DNA of 64,000 nucleotides from CAVSNH01 sp963729275 (GTDB taxonomy: Bacteria; Actinomycetota; Acidimicrobiia; Acidimicrobiales; RAAP-2), in contig CAVSNH010000013.1 of NCBI GenBank assembly GCA_963729275.1, positions 1,240,001-1,304,000 of the forward strand, read 5' to 3'. Under the pieces are notes generated by a model, which saw nothing but the letters and a program-made list of their open reading frames with translations, made no database searches and was not told the DNA's origin. Shown in pieces: positions 26,372-35,931 of this stretch. The number at the start of each line of letters is the position of its first letter. Positions within the stretch are counted from its first letter, which is position 1. The position numbers and the translations under genes were made by a program.

Positions 26372-29300
26372 GTGACGACCCGGCGGACGGTGCCGCTCGA
26401 CATATCCCTGTCGACGAACGGCGGGTCGCCGTCGAACGCCGCCGTGCGCGTCCGGGCCTTGACCGGACGGCGTTACGTGCCCATGGCCGCGGTCGGCGTC
26501 GCCGCATTCGGCGCCTTCCTGGCCTTCATGGACTCGACGGTCGTCAACGTCGCGTTCCCCAACATCCGGGCGTCCTTCCCCCATGCCTCCGTGAGCACGC
26601 TCTCGTGGGTGCTCAACGCCTACAACGTCGTCTTCGCCGGCCTGCTGGTCCTGTCCGGCCGCTTCGCCGACCTGCTCGGCCGGCGCCGGCTGTTCAAGGT
26701 GGGGCTGGCCGTTTTCGTCGTCACCTCGGCCCTTTGCGCCGCGTCCACGTCGATCGGGATGCTCATCGCGCTGCGCGCCCTGCAGGCTGTTGGCGCGGCG
26801 ATGCTCGTGCCGGCCTCGCTCGGCATCGTGGTGCACGCCTCCTCGGCGGAGCGCCGCACGCAGTCGCTCAGCGTGTGGGCGGCCGCCGCCGCCCTCGCCG
26901 CCGGACTGGGCCCACCGATCGGCGGCGCCCTGGTCGACCTCTACAACTGGCGCCTGGTCTTCCTCATCAACGTTCCCCTCGGCTTGGTGGCCTGGTTCCT
27001 CTCCCGGCGAATGGTGATGGAGAGCCGGGCGCCCGGGAGCCGGGTCATGCCCGACCTTCGCGGCGCCCTGTTGCTGTCGGTGTGCCTCGGGTCGGCGACC
27101 TTGGGCATCGTGGAGGGGGGGACGTGGGGCTGGGGGAGCCCGGCCACCATCGCCCTTTTCGCCCTCGCCGGCGCCAGTGCGGTGCTCACGGTGCTCAGCT
27201 CACTGCACCATCGCTCGCCGGTGCTCGACCCCGAGCTGCTGCGCATCCGCGGCTTTCTGGTCTCGAACATCGTCACGGTGGCCGGCGGCCTCGGTCTGTA
27301 CTGCTACCTGCTGGCCCACATCCTCTGGCTGCACTACGTCTGGCAGTACTCGCTGCTACGAGCCGGGCTGGCCGTCGCACCGGGAGCGGTGGTGGCCGCC
27401 CTCGTGTCGGTGCCGGCCGGCCGGGTGGCGGAGCGGTTCGGGCCCCGAGTCGTGGTCGTGCCCGGGGCGCTCATCTGGTCCGGGGCCTACGTCTGGTATG
27501 CCACCCGTGTCGGCCTGCATCCCGACTTCGTCGGGCAATGGCTGCCTGGGCAGGTCCTGAGCGGCATCGGCGTGGGTGCCACCCTGCCCGTGGCCTCTGC
27601 CGGTGGGCTCGCTACCGTGCCCGCCGGCCGCTACGCCACGGCTTCGGCCGTGAACTCCAGCGCGCGGCAATTCGGAGGGGTCCTCGGCATCGCCATCCTG
27701 ACCGTCTTCATCTCCCACGCCACCCTCTTCACCTTTGCCGACGCCGTCCGCCACGGGTGGGAGCTGGCCGCGGCCAGTTTCGCCGTGGCCGCCGTGGTGG
27801 CCCTCTTCTTCGGCCGCATCCGGGAGTCGGGTGAGGCGGCCGACCTCTCTGCCGGCCTCCCCCTGCTCGACCGCCAGCTCGAACCGGAGGTGGCGGGGGC
27901 CGTCCAGGCCGACGACTCCGACTTCCTCGACCTATTGCCGGCCGATGTCCGGGCTCGCCTGCTCGACGCCGGTGAGGAGGTCCACCTGCGGGCCGGGGCC
28001 ACGTTGTTCCGGGCCGGCGAGAAAGGCGACGACCTCTACGTGCTCCGCGCCGGGCGGCTGGAGCTGCGGCGACCCGACGGATCCGGACGCGAGTTCCACC
28101 CGGAGTCGACGCTCGGTGAGCTGGCCCTCCTGACCGACGCCCCGCGTTCGGGCACCGTGGTCGCCCGCCGGGACAGCACCCTCGTACGGGTGAGCCGGCA
28201 GCGCTTCGAGGGCCTCACTCGGACCGAGCCGGCGGTCATGAGAGCGGTGGCCGGAGGTCTCGCCGTCCGGCTGCAGAACAGCCGACCGATCGGCCCGCCC
28301 TCGTCGACAACCCCGAAGGTCATCTCGGTGGTGGGGGTCGACCCGGGTGCCCCGACGGACCGTGTCGGCAGGCTGATCGAGGCGGCCCTCGGCCAGAGCC
28401 TCCGCGTCGCCCGGCTGGGGTTGACGCCACCCGAGGGTCTCCAGCAGGCCGAGGCCGACAACGACCGGGTGGTGCTCGTGGCCGGCCCCGGTGGTGAGTG
28501 GGCCGACGCCTGCCTGCGCCAGGCCGACCGGGTCGTGCTGGTGGCGAGCGATCCCTCGGCTGTCGCCGTCCCGGGTCTGCCCGTTCCCTGTGACGTCGTG
28601 CTCGCCGGCTCCGTGCCGACCACAGCACAGATCGTCGATTGGCACGACCGCTGCGGCTGTCGCCGGCTGTACCTCCTCGGGGTCGACCCGGACGCCTGGG
28701 CGGCGCGTCTTCGTCCCCTTGTCGCCCGCTTGGCCGGCGAGTCGGTGGCGCTCGTGCTCGCCGGCGGCGGGGCGCGGTCGTTGGCCCACCTGGGCGTGCT
28801 CCATGCCCTCGAGGCAGAGGGCGTCACCGTGGACCGGGTGGCCGGCACCAGCATGGGCGCCTACGTCGCCTCGCTGTATGCCACCGGCGCCAATGCCGCC
28901 GACGTCGACGATCGCGTGTTCGAAGAGTTCGTGCGGCGAAACCCGTTCGGCGACTATCGGCCGTCGCTCACCAGTCTTGCCCGCGGCGAGCGGGGCACGG
29001 CCATGTTGCGACGCTGTTTCGGCGACACTCGTTTGGAGGAGCTGGAACGGGAGCTGGTGGTGGTCTCGACCGACCTCTATGAGCGCGTTCCCGTGTACCA
29101 CCGCCGGGGACTCACCACAGAGGTGGTGGCCGCCTCCATGTCGCTGCCCGTGCTCTTTGCCCCCCGGCGTCTGGACGGGCGGGTGCTGGTCGACGGCACT
29201 CTGACGGACAACTGCCCGACGGAGCCGTTCTGCGAGCTCTTCGAGGGGCCGGTCGTGGCCGTCCGGATCGGCAGCGCCTCCTCACGGGCCAGTGCCATAC

Positions 29301-29596
29301 GCACCCCTTCGCTGGGCGAGACCCTCATGCGCATCATGCAGATGGGCGACCGCCGGGACGGCCTCGACGGGTCACGCTCGGCCACGGTCACCGTGACACC
29401 GGACACCCGAGGGGTCGGCTTGCTCGAATTCCATCAGATCGATCGAGCCCGCGAGGCGGGCCGGCAGGCCGGTGAGGCGGCGGTGGCGGCGCTGGCGGCG
29501 CTGGCCGAGCACCGGTCGAGGGGGGCTAGGGGATCCCGATCAGCGGTCGCCACCGGCCAGGAGGTCAGCGGGTTGGGTGACGGCAGCGGCCACTGA
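26372..29596 (+). CDS. MFS transporter-cNMP-binding-patatin phospholipase fusion (Rv3239c/Rv3728-like)
   Basis: A 1074-residue three-part protein. Residues ~30-490 form a 14-segment DHA2-type transporter (FMDSTVVNVAFPNI, RFADLLGRRRLF). Residues ~525-645 are a cNMP-binding domain with cassette GELALLTDAPRSGTV. Residues ~785-1050 are a patatin-like hydrolase with LVLAGGGARSLAHLG (oxyanion loop), nucleophile S827 in GTSMG and D941 in VDGTLTDN, the Ser-Asp dyad of neuropathy-target-esterase-like phospholipases. The same architecture is known from mycobacterial Rv3239c and Rv3728. It should act at the inner membrane, with lipid hydrolysis possibly gated by a cyclic nucleotide. Start is GTG at 26372 with AAGGGGGAG upstream; 180 bp separate it from the cyclase gene. 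Confidence 0.92.
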   Translation: MTTRRTVPLDISLSTNGGSPSNAAVRVRALTGRRYVPMAAVGVAAFGAFLAFMDSTVVNVAFPNIRASFPHASVSTLSWVLNAYNVVFAGLLVLSGRFADLLGRRRLFKVGLAVFVVTSALCAASTSIGMLIALRALQAVGAAMLVPASLGIVVHASSAERRTQSLSVWAAAAALAAGLGPPIGGALVDLYNWRLVFLINVPLGLVAWFLSRRMVMESRAPGSRVMPDLRGALLLSVCLGSATLGIVEGGTWGWGSPATIALFALAGASAVLTVLSSLHHRSPVLDPELLRIRGFLVSNIVTVAGGLGLYCYLLAHILWLHYVWQYSLLRAGLAVAPGAVVAALVSVPAGRVAERFGPRVVVVPGALIWSGAYVWYATRVGLHPDFVGQWLPGQVLSGIGVGATLPVASAGGLATVPAGRYATASAVNSSARQFGGVLGIAILTVFISHATLFTFADAVRHGWELAAASFAVAAVVALFFGRIRESGEAADLSAGLPLLDRQLEPEVAGAVQADDSDFLDLLPADVRARLLDAGEEVHLRAGATLFRAGEKGDDLYVLRAGRLELRRPDGSGREFHPESTLGELALLTDAPRSGTVVARRDSTLVRVSRQRFEGLTRTEPAVMRAVAGGLAVRLQNSRPIGPPSSTTPKVISVVGVDPGAPTDRVGRLIEAALGQSLRVARLGLTPPEGLQQAEADNDRVVLVAGPGGEWADACLRQADRVVLVASDPSAVAVPGLPVPCDVVLAGSVPTTAQIVDWHDRCGCRRLYLLGVDPDAWAARLRPLVARLAGESVALVLAGGGARSLAHLGVLHALEAEGVTVDRVAGTSMGAYVASLYATGANAADVDDRVFEEFVRRNPFGDYRPSLTSLARGERGTAMLRRCFGDTRLEELERELVVVSTDLYERVPVYHRRGLTTEVVAASMSLPVLFAPRRLDGRVLVDGTLTDNCPTEPFCELFEGPVVAVRIGSASSRASAIRTPSLGETLMRIMQMGDRRDGLDGSRSATVTVTPDTRGVGLLEFHQIDRAREAGRQAGEAAVAALAALAEHRSRGARGSRSAVATGQEVSGLGDGSGH

Positions 29597-29634
29597 GCCA
29601 GGCACCTGCGGCGGGCCATCGTGGGTGCCGGTCC

Positions 29635-31452
29635 TCATCCGGCCGCCCCTCCGTCTCCCACTCGTTCCGTCCACGCCCCCGCTTCGAGCTGGGTCATCGC
29701 TTCGCGGTAGCCGACGTCGATGAAGTGCAGTGCGCTCTTGAAGTCGAACATGCTGGCATCGGAGACGTCCGGGCGTAGGAGGAGGTCGGGCGGGTAGTCA
29801 GCCAGGATCTGCCGCTGGGCCCGGATGCCGGCCAGCTCCTTGGCCCGCATCATGACGTTCAAGGAGAGCGGCGGCGCGTGGGCACTGCGGTTCCGAAGGA
29901 GGCGTTCGGCCAGTAATGCCCAGCCCGACGGGGTCTCGCGGTACCTGGCGGGAGCCCCGACCTCCTCCTCGACGGAGAGGTCGACGGCGATCACCGAGGC
30001 GGGGCCAACTCGCTCCCGCATCACGTCTACGGGGAGGTTGTTGAGCACGCCGCCGTCGACCAGTAAGTCGGCTCCGTGGCGCACCGGGGGGAAGATGCCC
30101 GGGAGGGAGAGGCTGGCCCGCACAGCGGTGGCGAGCGGCCCCCGGTCGTGCACCACCACCTCGGCTCGGGTGAGGTTGGCCGACACGCAGAAGTAGGGCA
30201 GCCAGGTCTCCTCGATCATCCGGTCGCCGAAGTAGCCGGGGGATTCGAGCAACTGCCGCACCTTGCGAGCCGAGCTGAAGGAGAGCACAGGGAGGGTCGG
30301 CGGGAACAGGTTGCCACTTTCGACGAACCCGTCGAGTGCCCATTCCTCGCGGCTTTGAGCATCGAGGTCGAGGGCCCGGAAGGCACCCATGACCGCCCCG
30401 ATGCTGGTGCCACCGATGGCGTCGACAGGGACGCCCGCCTCGTCCAGCGCCCGCATCACTCCCAGATGGGCGAAGCCTCGTGGCCCGCCTCCTCCGAGAA
30501 CCAGTCCGCAGGCCCGCCCAGAAAGAAGGCGGGCACCCCGGGACAGGTCGCTGGCCCGACCCCGACGGATGTTGACGAGAGGGACGTCGCCCACGGTGGC
30601 TCGCCAGTCGATGGCTGCCCGCGGACGGGTGGCCCAGGGAGGGTGGACGATGAGAAGGCTGACGTTGCCGGCCCGCACCCGGGCTGGGAGCTCGTGGGCC
30701 AGGACAGGGGGCACCCGCCGCACGATGGCATCGGCGCCGGCCACCAACACGACCCGGTCGCAGTGTCCGAGGCACCACGTGATCCATGCGTCGTCGTCGG
30801 AACGACCGTCGTAGACGACGAACCGATGCGCGCTCTCGAGCTGGTGTGCCCACCGGGCCCGCTCTGAGCGTGGTGGCGCGTCCTGTTCCCCGCGCACCAC
30901 GGTCGGACCACCGTCGGCGAGTTCGCCGGCGAGGCCCGACAACAGGTCACGGGCCCCTTCCAGCTCGCCGACGGTGAACACGCCCAGGGTGAGCACCCGC
31001 TCCCCGGCCGGCCGGCGATCGGGGACCACCAGCCGGTCGACCACGATCTGGGCCACCCGCCTGAGCCAGCCGGGCCGCTCTTCGGCCAGCCGGTCGAACT
31101 CGGCCGCCGGCAGGACGAGCAACTCGGTGTCGCGCACCGCCCGCACGCCGGCGGCACGGGGCTTTCCGGAGATCATCCCGATCTCGCCGAAGACGTGTCC
31201 CCGGGAGAGTTGGTCGCCGGGCTGGTCGTCGACGTAGACCTGGAGCCGTCCGTAGACGACGATGTAGAGCGCGTCGGACGGGTCGCCAGCCCGCACGCAC
31301 CATGTGCCGGCGGGCGCGTACCCGGTCTGGCACCGCGCCACCAGATCGTCCAACTCGTCCGCAGTCAGCTCAGCGAAGAGGGGCATGGCTTGCACCACCT
31401 CGCGCTGCTCACGGGCACGGTCGTCCGACACCCCCGAAACCGTGGTCGCCAC
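29635..31452 (-). CDS. cNMP-binding-patatin phospholipase (neuropathy target esterase-like)
   Basis: A 605-residue protein that resembles the C-terminal two-thirds of the neighbouring fusion without the transporter. An N-terminal cNMP domain has cassette FGEIGMISGKPRAAGV; a middle Rossmann-like region (RVVLVAGADA) follows; then comes the patatin domain with LVLGGGGPRGFAHLG, nucleophile Ser in GGTSIG and Asp in VDGGVLNN. It is expected to hydrolyse phospholipids or lysophospholipids under cyclic-nucleotide control. GTG at 31452 is preferred because AGGAGG lies four bases upstream; a GTG at 31518 would add 22 residues. It is convergent with the fusion gene, their stops 38 bp apart. Confidence 0.9.
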   Translation of the reverse strand: MATTVSGVSDDRAREQREVVQAMPLFAELTADELDDLVARCQTGYAPAGTWCVRAGDPSDALYIVVYGRLQVYVDDQPGDQLSRGHVFGEIGMISGKPRAAGVRAVRDTELLVLPAAEFDRLAEERPGWLRRVAQIVVDRLVVPDRRPAGERVLTLGVFTVGELEGARDLLSGLAGELADGGPTVVRGEQDAPPRSERARWAHQLESAHRFVVYDGRSDDDAWITWCLGHCDRVVLVAGADAIVRRVPPVLAHELPARVRAGNVSLLIVHPPWATRPRAAIDWRATVGDVPLVNIRRGRASDLSRGARLLSGRACGLVLGGGGPRGFAHLGVMRALDEAGVPVDAIGGTSIGAVMGAFRALDLDAQSREEWALDGFVESGNLFPPTLPVLSFSSARKVRQLLESPGYFGDRMIEETWLPYFCVSANLTRAEVVVHDRGPLATAVRASLSLPGIFPPVRHGADLLVDGGVLNNLPVDVMRERVGPASVIAVDLSVEEEVGAPARYRETPSGWALLAERLLRNRSAHAPPLSLNVMMRAKELAGIRAQRQILADYPPDLLLRPDVSDASMFDFKSALHFIDVGYREAMTQLEAGAWTERVGDGGAAG

Positions 31453-31750
31453 GCAACCTCCTGTCCCTGTTGGGTTGTCAGTCTGGCACTGGCCAATGGG
31501 CAGGTCGACAGGCGTCACCGCCGGCAGGCATGAATTCTCTCCGCCCGGACGGCGGCCACCCCTGTCGGCGCCTCGATGATCGACCTGGTTGCCGATGGCC
31601 CCGAGGGCCGGCCCACGACCTCAGGTGGCGGTGGCGCCGGCGCCTACCAGTGGGGAGACGGGCTCGTGACTTCTCTGACGGCTGATGCCGCCAGCTTCTT
31701 TTCAGGCCGCGGTGGCGGTCGGAGGGGCCGGCCGACGTACGGCCATCGCA

Positions 31751-32752
31751 TCACGTCCCCCTCGGCCGCATATCGGCGGCGCGGTAGACGTCGTCGATGA
31801 CGCGCATGTTGGCCACCCCGTCCTCGGGAGTGGTGACCATCGGGCGACCGCGCAGCACGGCGTCGCAGAAGGCGTCGAGCTGGTAGGCATAGGTGGGCCG
31901 TCGATCCGGGAATTCGGTCCGTCGGGCACCACCGGACCGGATTCTCATCCAGCTCAGGGCTTGGGGGGCGAACGGGTTGAACACCCGCATCTCTCCCTCG
32001 TCACCAGTGACCTTCACGGCGACGTGGAGGACGGACGACGACCACATCGAGCAGTGCACGCGGGCGACGTGACCGGCTGGGAACTCCAACAGCGCCCACA
32101 TGGCCCGGTCCACGTCGGCGGACTGCAGCTTGGCCGTGGCCGACCGCACATCGGGCTCCTCGCCGCTCAACATGCGAACCATGTTGACCACATAGCAACC
32201 CATGTCCATCATGGCGCCACCGGCCAACGCGTACTGGTAGCGGATGTCGGACTTCTTGGGGATCGGTGCACACAGCCAGGCCTGGATCTCGCGCAGGCGA
32301 CCGAGCTCACCACTCTCGACGACCTCGAGCATGCGGCGCGCCAGCGGGTGATAGCGGTAGTGAAACGCCTCGGCCACCACCAGTCCCGATTCCTCCGCCG
32401 CCCGCCGGGACGTGGCCGCCACCACTTCCGCCTCTTCGAGGTTGGCGGTCAGAGGCTTCTCGCACAGGACGTGCTTTCCGCCGGCCAGAGCGGCCAGCGT
32501 CCACTTGCTGTGCAGGCTGTTGGGCAGGGGGATGTACACCGCGTCGATCTCCGGGTCGGAGACGAGCCCCTGGTAGCTGTCGGCGACTCGGGGAATCCGG
32601 TGACGCTTGGCATAGGCACTCGCCCGCTCCCGATCGCGGGCCGCCACCGCATCCACGACAACCTCGACGTTCTTCCCCGCCGGCCGGATGAGCGCGGAAG
32701 GCGCGATTCGGGCCGCCCCGAGGATTCCGAACTTGATGACGCGCGTGGCCAA
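31751..32752 (-). CDS. Gfo/Idh/MocA-family NAD(P)-dependent oxidoreductase
   Basis: A 333-residue dehydrogenase. The N-terminal Rossmann motif is FGILGAARIAPSAL; the catalytic-region phrase is CEKPLTANLEEA, matching the family EKP signature. The C-terminal domain contains the substrate-side segments EAFHYRYHP and GAMMDMGCY. These enzymes oxidise or reduce sugars, inositols or related hydroxy compounds. Start is probably TTG at 32752, which puts the Rossmann strand at the usual position; an ATG at 32806 would add 18 residues and leave only 23 bp to the divergent amidohydrolase. Substrate is unknown. Confidence 0.88.
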   Translation of the reverse strand: MATRVIKFGILGAARIAPSALIRPAGKNVEVVVDAVAARDRERASAYAKRHRIPRVADSYQGLVSDPEIDAVYIPLPNSLHSKWTLAALAGGKHVLCEKPLTANLEEAEVVAATSRRAAEESGLVVAEAFHYRYHPLARRMLEVVESGELGRLREIQAWLCAPIPKKSDIRYQYALAGGAMMDMGCYVVNMVRMLSGEEPDVRSATAKLQSADVDRAMWALLEFPAGHVARVHCSMWSSSVLHVAVKVTGDEGEMRVFNPFAPQALSWMRIRSGGARRTEFPDRRPTYAYQLDAFCDAVLRGRPMVTTPEDGVANMRVIDDVYRAADMRPRGT

Positions 32753-32829
32753 GGTGATCGTTCCTTTACCCCATCCGTGCTGGCTGATCCAGGCTCCAGC
32801 CACCATACTGATGCCGTGCGGCGGGGAAT

Positions 32830-34101
32830 ATGCGAGCTCTCAGCCGGGGGTCGTTGACCGACGTGGCAAGGGTTGTCTTGGCGAACGCCAACGTGTTGGA
32901 CGGGGACAACCCGCCCCGAGCCAGCTCGACGGTGGTCGTGGAGGACAACCGGATCGTGTCGGTCGGCCCGGTGGCCGACGCCGAGCCCGGTGACGAGGTG
33001 ATCGACCTCGCCGGCCGGACGTTGATGCCAGGCATGGTCAGCTGCCATTTCCATGCCACCTACCACGAGCTCGGAGCGAAGTCGGCACCGTTCGGTCTGG
33101 AGGAGCCGCCGGCACTCCAAGCGGTGCGCGCGGTCAGGAATCTCGAGGCAGCTCTGCGGGCCGGCTTCACCTCGGCGGTGAGCGCCGGGGCGCCCTTCGC
33201 CATCGATCCGGCTATGCGTCGGGCCATCGCCGAGGGTGCGGTGGCCGGCCCTCGCTTCGTGCCCGGAAGCCGCGACGTGAGCACGACGGGGCATGTGAAC
33301 GACAGCGCGCCCTGGTACTGGGAGCTCGGGGCGGAAGGGGCTCTCCGGATCTGCGACGGTCCCGACGAATTTCGGCGGGGAGTGCGGGCCGAGATACGTG
33401 AAGGAGCCCGGATCATCAAGATGTTCGTGACCGGCGGTCACGGCACCATCGGCCCCGCCGAACGCACGGAGATGGGCCCGGCCGAGATGGAGGCCGCCAT
33501 CGAGGCGGCTCACGAGAGAGGTGCGCGGGTTCGCGGGCACATCGCCAACCGTCATGCCATCGCCATGGCCCTTGACTGCGGTATCGACGTCATCGACCAC
33601 GGCGACGGCATGGACGAGGAATGCATCGCCCGCATCGTCGAGACCCGAACCTGCGTGGCTCCATCCCAGTTCTTCCCGTACCGGCTTTGGCAGTCGCTGT
33701 CCGGTGGTCGGCTCGGGTTCACCGACTCCATCAAGGCCGATCTGGACGCCGCCTCTGCCTGGCTGCCCAAGGCCAACGAGGCCGGCATGCTGCTGGTGGT
33801 GGGAGACGACTACGGGGCGGTCGGCTTCCCTCACGGAATCTACGGCCAGGAGCTCGCCTTCTATGTCGACGTGGTCGGCATCCCTCCCCTCGACGTGCTG
33901 CGCTGGGCCACTCGCCACGGTGCCGAGCTGATGGGACGCGGTCACGAGCTCGGCACGATCGCTCCGGGCAAGCTGGCCGATCTCCTCGTCGTCGACGGCG
34001 ACCCCTCGAAGGAGGTCGGGGTCTTGGCCGACCCAGCGAAGATGGTGGCGGTGATGAAGGACGGGCGCTTCATGACCGGGCCGTGGGCCCTATCCCACTG
34101 A
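32830..34101 (+). CDS. Amidohydrolase-family metal-dependent hydrolase
   Basis: A protein of up to 423 residues with imidazolonepropionase/prolidase-like amidohydrolase features: the metal-binding HFHATYH (HxH) near the barrel start, RGHIANRHA and CGIDVIDHGDGMDEE with further His ligands, and Asp in VVGDDYGAVGFPHG. The C-terminal GTIAPGKLADLLVVDGDP is the usual closing beta-sandwich phrase. It cleaves C-N or related bonds using one or two metal ions. The homologous region begins ARVVLANANVLDGD, so GTG at 32863 may be the true start; neither start has an ideal ribosome site. It diverges from the Gfo/Idh gene. The substrate cannot be inferred. Confidence 0.88.
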   Translation: MRALSRGSLTDVARVVLANANVLDGDNPPRASSTVVVEDNRIVSVGPVADAEPGDEVIDLAGRTLMPGMVSCHFHATYHELGAKSAPFGLEEPPALQAVRAVRNLEAALRAGFTSAVSAGAPFAIDPAMRRAIAEGAVAGPRFVPGSRDVSTTGHVNDSAPWYWELGAEGALRICDGPDEFRRGVRAEIREGARIIKMFVTGGHGTIGPAERTEMGPAEMEAAIEAAHERGARVRGHIANRHAIAMALDCGIDVIDHGDGMDEECIARIVETRTCVAPSQFFPYRLWQSLSGGRLGFTDSIKADLDAASAWLPKANEAGMLLVVGDDYGAVGFPHGIYGQELAFYVDVVGIPPLDVLRWATRHGAELMGRGHELGTIAPGKLADLLVVDGDPSKEVGVLADPAKMVAVMKDGRFMTGPWALSH

Positions 34102-34133
34102 CCTCTGACCCGTCGGAGGCCTGGCGCTCCGAT

Positions 34134-34583
34134 CTACGAGCCGTTCCCTCGGAGGACGAGGACCGGGCAATGGGCGTTCGAGACACAGTGCTCGCTCACC
34201 GAGCCGAGCAGCATGCCGGCGAACTCTCCGTGCCCCCGGCTCCCGACGACGACGAGATCGGCCCCACGGGAGGCATCGACCAGCACCGCGGCAGGGTGGC
34301 CCTCGACGACCTGTGACTCGATGGCGACGCCGGGATGCTTCTGGCGTACCGGCTCGAGGACGTCTTCGAGCATCTTCTCGGCATCCTGCTGGGGAAGTGT
34401 GGCGGGAGCGATGGCCATACCCCAACCCCAGCTGGTAGGGATGTGCCAGGCCACGACAACCAGTACAGAGGCATCTGTCAGTTGGGCCTGCCGGAGCGCC
34501 CAGTCGAGTGCCTCCATCGAGGACTCGGAACCGTCGAGGCCGACGACGATGTGATGACCGGAGACTTGACCGCTGTTCGACAT
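34134..34583 (-). CDS. Universal stress protein (UspA family)
   Basis: A 149-residue single-domain UspA protein. It begins the fold with HHIVVGLDGSESSMEALDWA and ends with the ATP-binding pattern VVGSRGHGEFAGMLLGSVS followed by CPVLVLRG, so it belongs to the nucleotide-binding class. It probably helps cells survive starvation, hypoxia or redox stress; the target is unknown. ATG at 34583 follows AAAGGAGAG; an upstream in-frame ATG at 34604 is less well placed. It is convergent with the amidohydrolase gene. Confidence 0.92.
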   Translation of the reverse strand: MSNSGQVSGHHIVVGLDGSESSMEALDWALRQAQLTDASVLVVVAWHIPTSWGWGMAIAPATLPQQDAEKMLEDVLEPVRQKHPGVAIESQVVEGHPAAVLVDASRGADLVVVGSRGHGEFAGMLLGSVSEHCVSNAHCPVLVLRGNGS

Positions 34584-34713
34584 GTCTCTCCTTTCGGGAC
34601 GCAAGCCGTCTGCCGCGATTTGTTTGTGTGGTTCTGAGGCTACGGAGCGGTAGGACCAGGGTAGAAGGTCTCAACTGGCCAGGGAGGGGACATCACCCTC
34701 ACGCCGGCCCCGA

Positions 34714-35931
34714 TTACGACGTTACCGGTGTGCGCTCGTCGCAGGCCCATTCGACCCCATGGCTGGCCAGCAGGTCGAGGAACGGCTCGGGGGGCAATGC
34801 CTCGGGGCCGATCACCCCGTTGGCCGACCAGGCTCCCGAGTCGATGAGCTCCAGGGCCACGACGGGATTCATGGCCGTCTGCCACACGACGGCCTGCGAT
34901 CCGAATTCGTTCATGCACCATGCGTTGTCGGCCACGTGGTACAGGTAGACCTCGCGGGGCGACCCGTCCGTACCGGTACCGGTCACCCACGTGCCGGCAC
35001 AGGTCAAGCCGCTCATCCTGTCGCCGATCTGGGTCGGGTCGGGGAGGCAGGCGGCGACCACGTCCCGGGGCGAGACCTCGACGCCACCGACGCGCACGGG
35101 GGCGGTCGAGTCGAGGCCGAGCTGGTGGATGACCTTCAACACGTTGATGAACTCGTCGCCCAGCCCGTACTTGAAGGTCACGCGGCGGGCGTCGATCCAG
35201 CGGGGGATGAGGAGCACCTCTTCGTGCTCCACGTTCACGCACTCGACGGGTCCGATCTCGGCCGGGAAGACGAAGGTCTCTGGTTCGCTGAACGGCTCGG
35301 TCGTGAACCAGTCCCTTCCCTTCTCCCAGATGACCGGCGGGTTGAGGCACTCCTCGATGGTGGTCCAGATGGAGAAGGTGGGGCAGAAGTCATAGCCCTC
35401 GACGACGATGTTGGACCCGTCGCGGACGCCGATCTCGTCGATGGAGGAGAAGAGCTCATCCGACGCGTAACGGGCGAAGACGTCGGAGAGACCGGGCTCG
35501 ACTCCGATACCGCACAGGGCCATGAGACCGCGCTCGGCCCACTGGTCGGCCACCGCGAACTGTTCGTCGCCCAGCTTGACCCCGGGGGTCCGGTAGGGAT
35601 CGGCCGGATTCGGATGGGAGAGCGACATGGCCATGTCGAGGTAGATGACCCCGGCACTGAAGGCGGCCCGGAAGATGGGCATGACGAAGCGGGGGTCGAC
35701 GGCGTTGAGCACTGCCTCGATGCGCTCCGCCTCGACGAGCTCCACGATGGCGCGCTCGTCCCCGGCGTCGACCTGGTAGGCGGCGAAGCGGTCGCCGAGC
35801 CCCACCACCGCCTGTTGCGCCCGGGTGAGGTCGTAGTCGGCCACCACCACCCGTTCGAACAGCTCCCATCGCGCCGCCGTCCGCACCGCGGCCGTCCCCA
35901 CTCCTCCCGCTCCGATGACGAGAACCCTCAT
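34714..35931 (-). CDS. Saccharopine dehydrogenase-family NAD(P) oxidoreductase
   Basis: A 405-residue protein beginning with the Rossmann motif VLVIGAGGVGTAAVRTAARW and continuing as a saccharopine dehydrogenase/carboxynorspermidine-dehydrogenase-like enzyme, with the middle phrase LCGIGVEPGLSDVFARYA near the substrate pocket. Members catalyse reductive condensation of an amino group with a keto acid or the reverse. No lysine or polyamine genes are adjacent, so the reaction is unassigned. ATG at 35931 is preceded by GGGAGGG. It lies in the same direction as the USP gene, 130 bp upstream. Confidence 0.88.
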   Translation of the reverse strand: MRVLVIGAGGVGTAAVRTAARWELFERVVVADYDLTRAQQAVVGLGDRFAAYQVDAGDERAIVELVEAERIEAVLNAVDPRFVMPIFRAAFSAGVIYLDMAMSLSHPNPADPYRTPGVKLGDEQFAVADQWAERGLMALCGIGVEPGLSDVFARYASDELFSSIDEIGVRDGSNIVVEGYDFCPTFSIWTTIEECLNPPVIWEKGRDWFTTEPFSEPETFVFPAEIGPVECVNVEHEEVLLIPRWIDARRVTFKYGLGDEFINVLKVIHQLGLDSTAPVRVGGVEVSPRDVVAACLPDPTQIGDRMSGLTCAGTWVTGTGTDGSPREVYLYHVADNAWCMNEFGSQAVVWQTAMNPVVALELIDSGAWSANGVIGPEALPPEPFLDLLASHGVEWACDERTPVTS

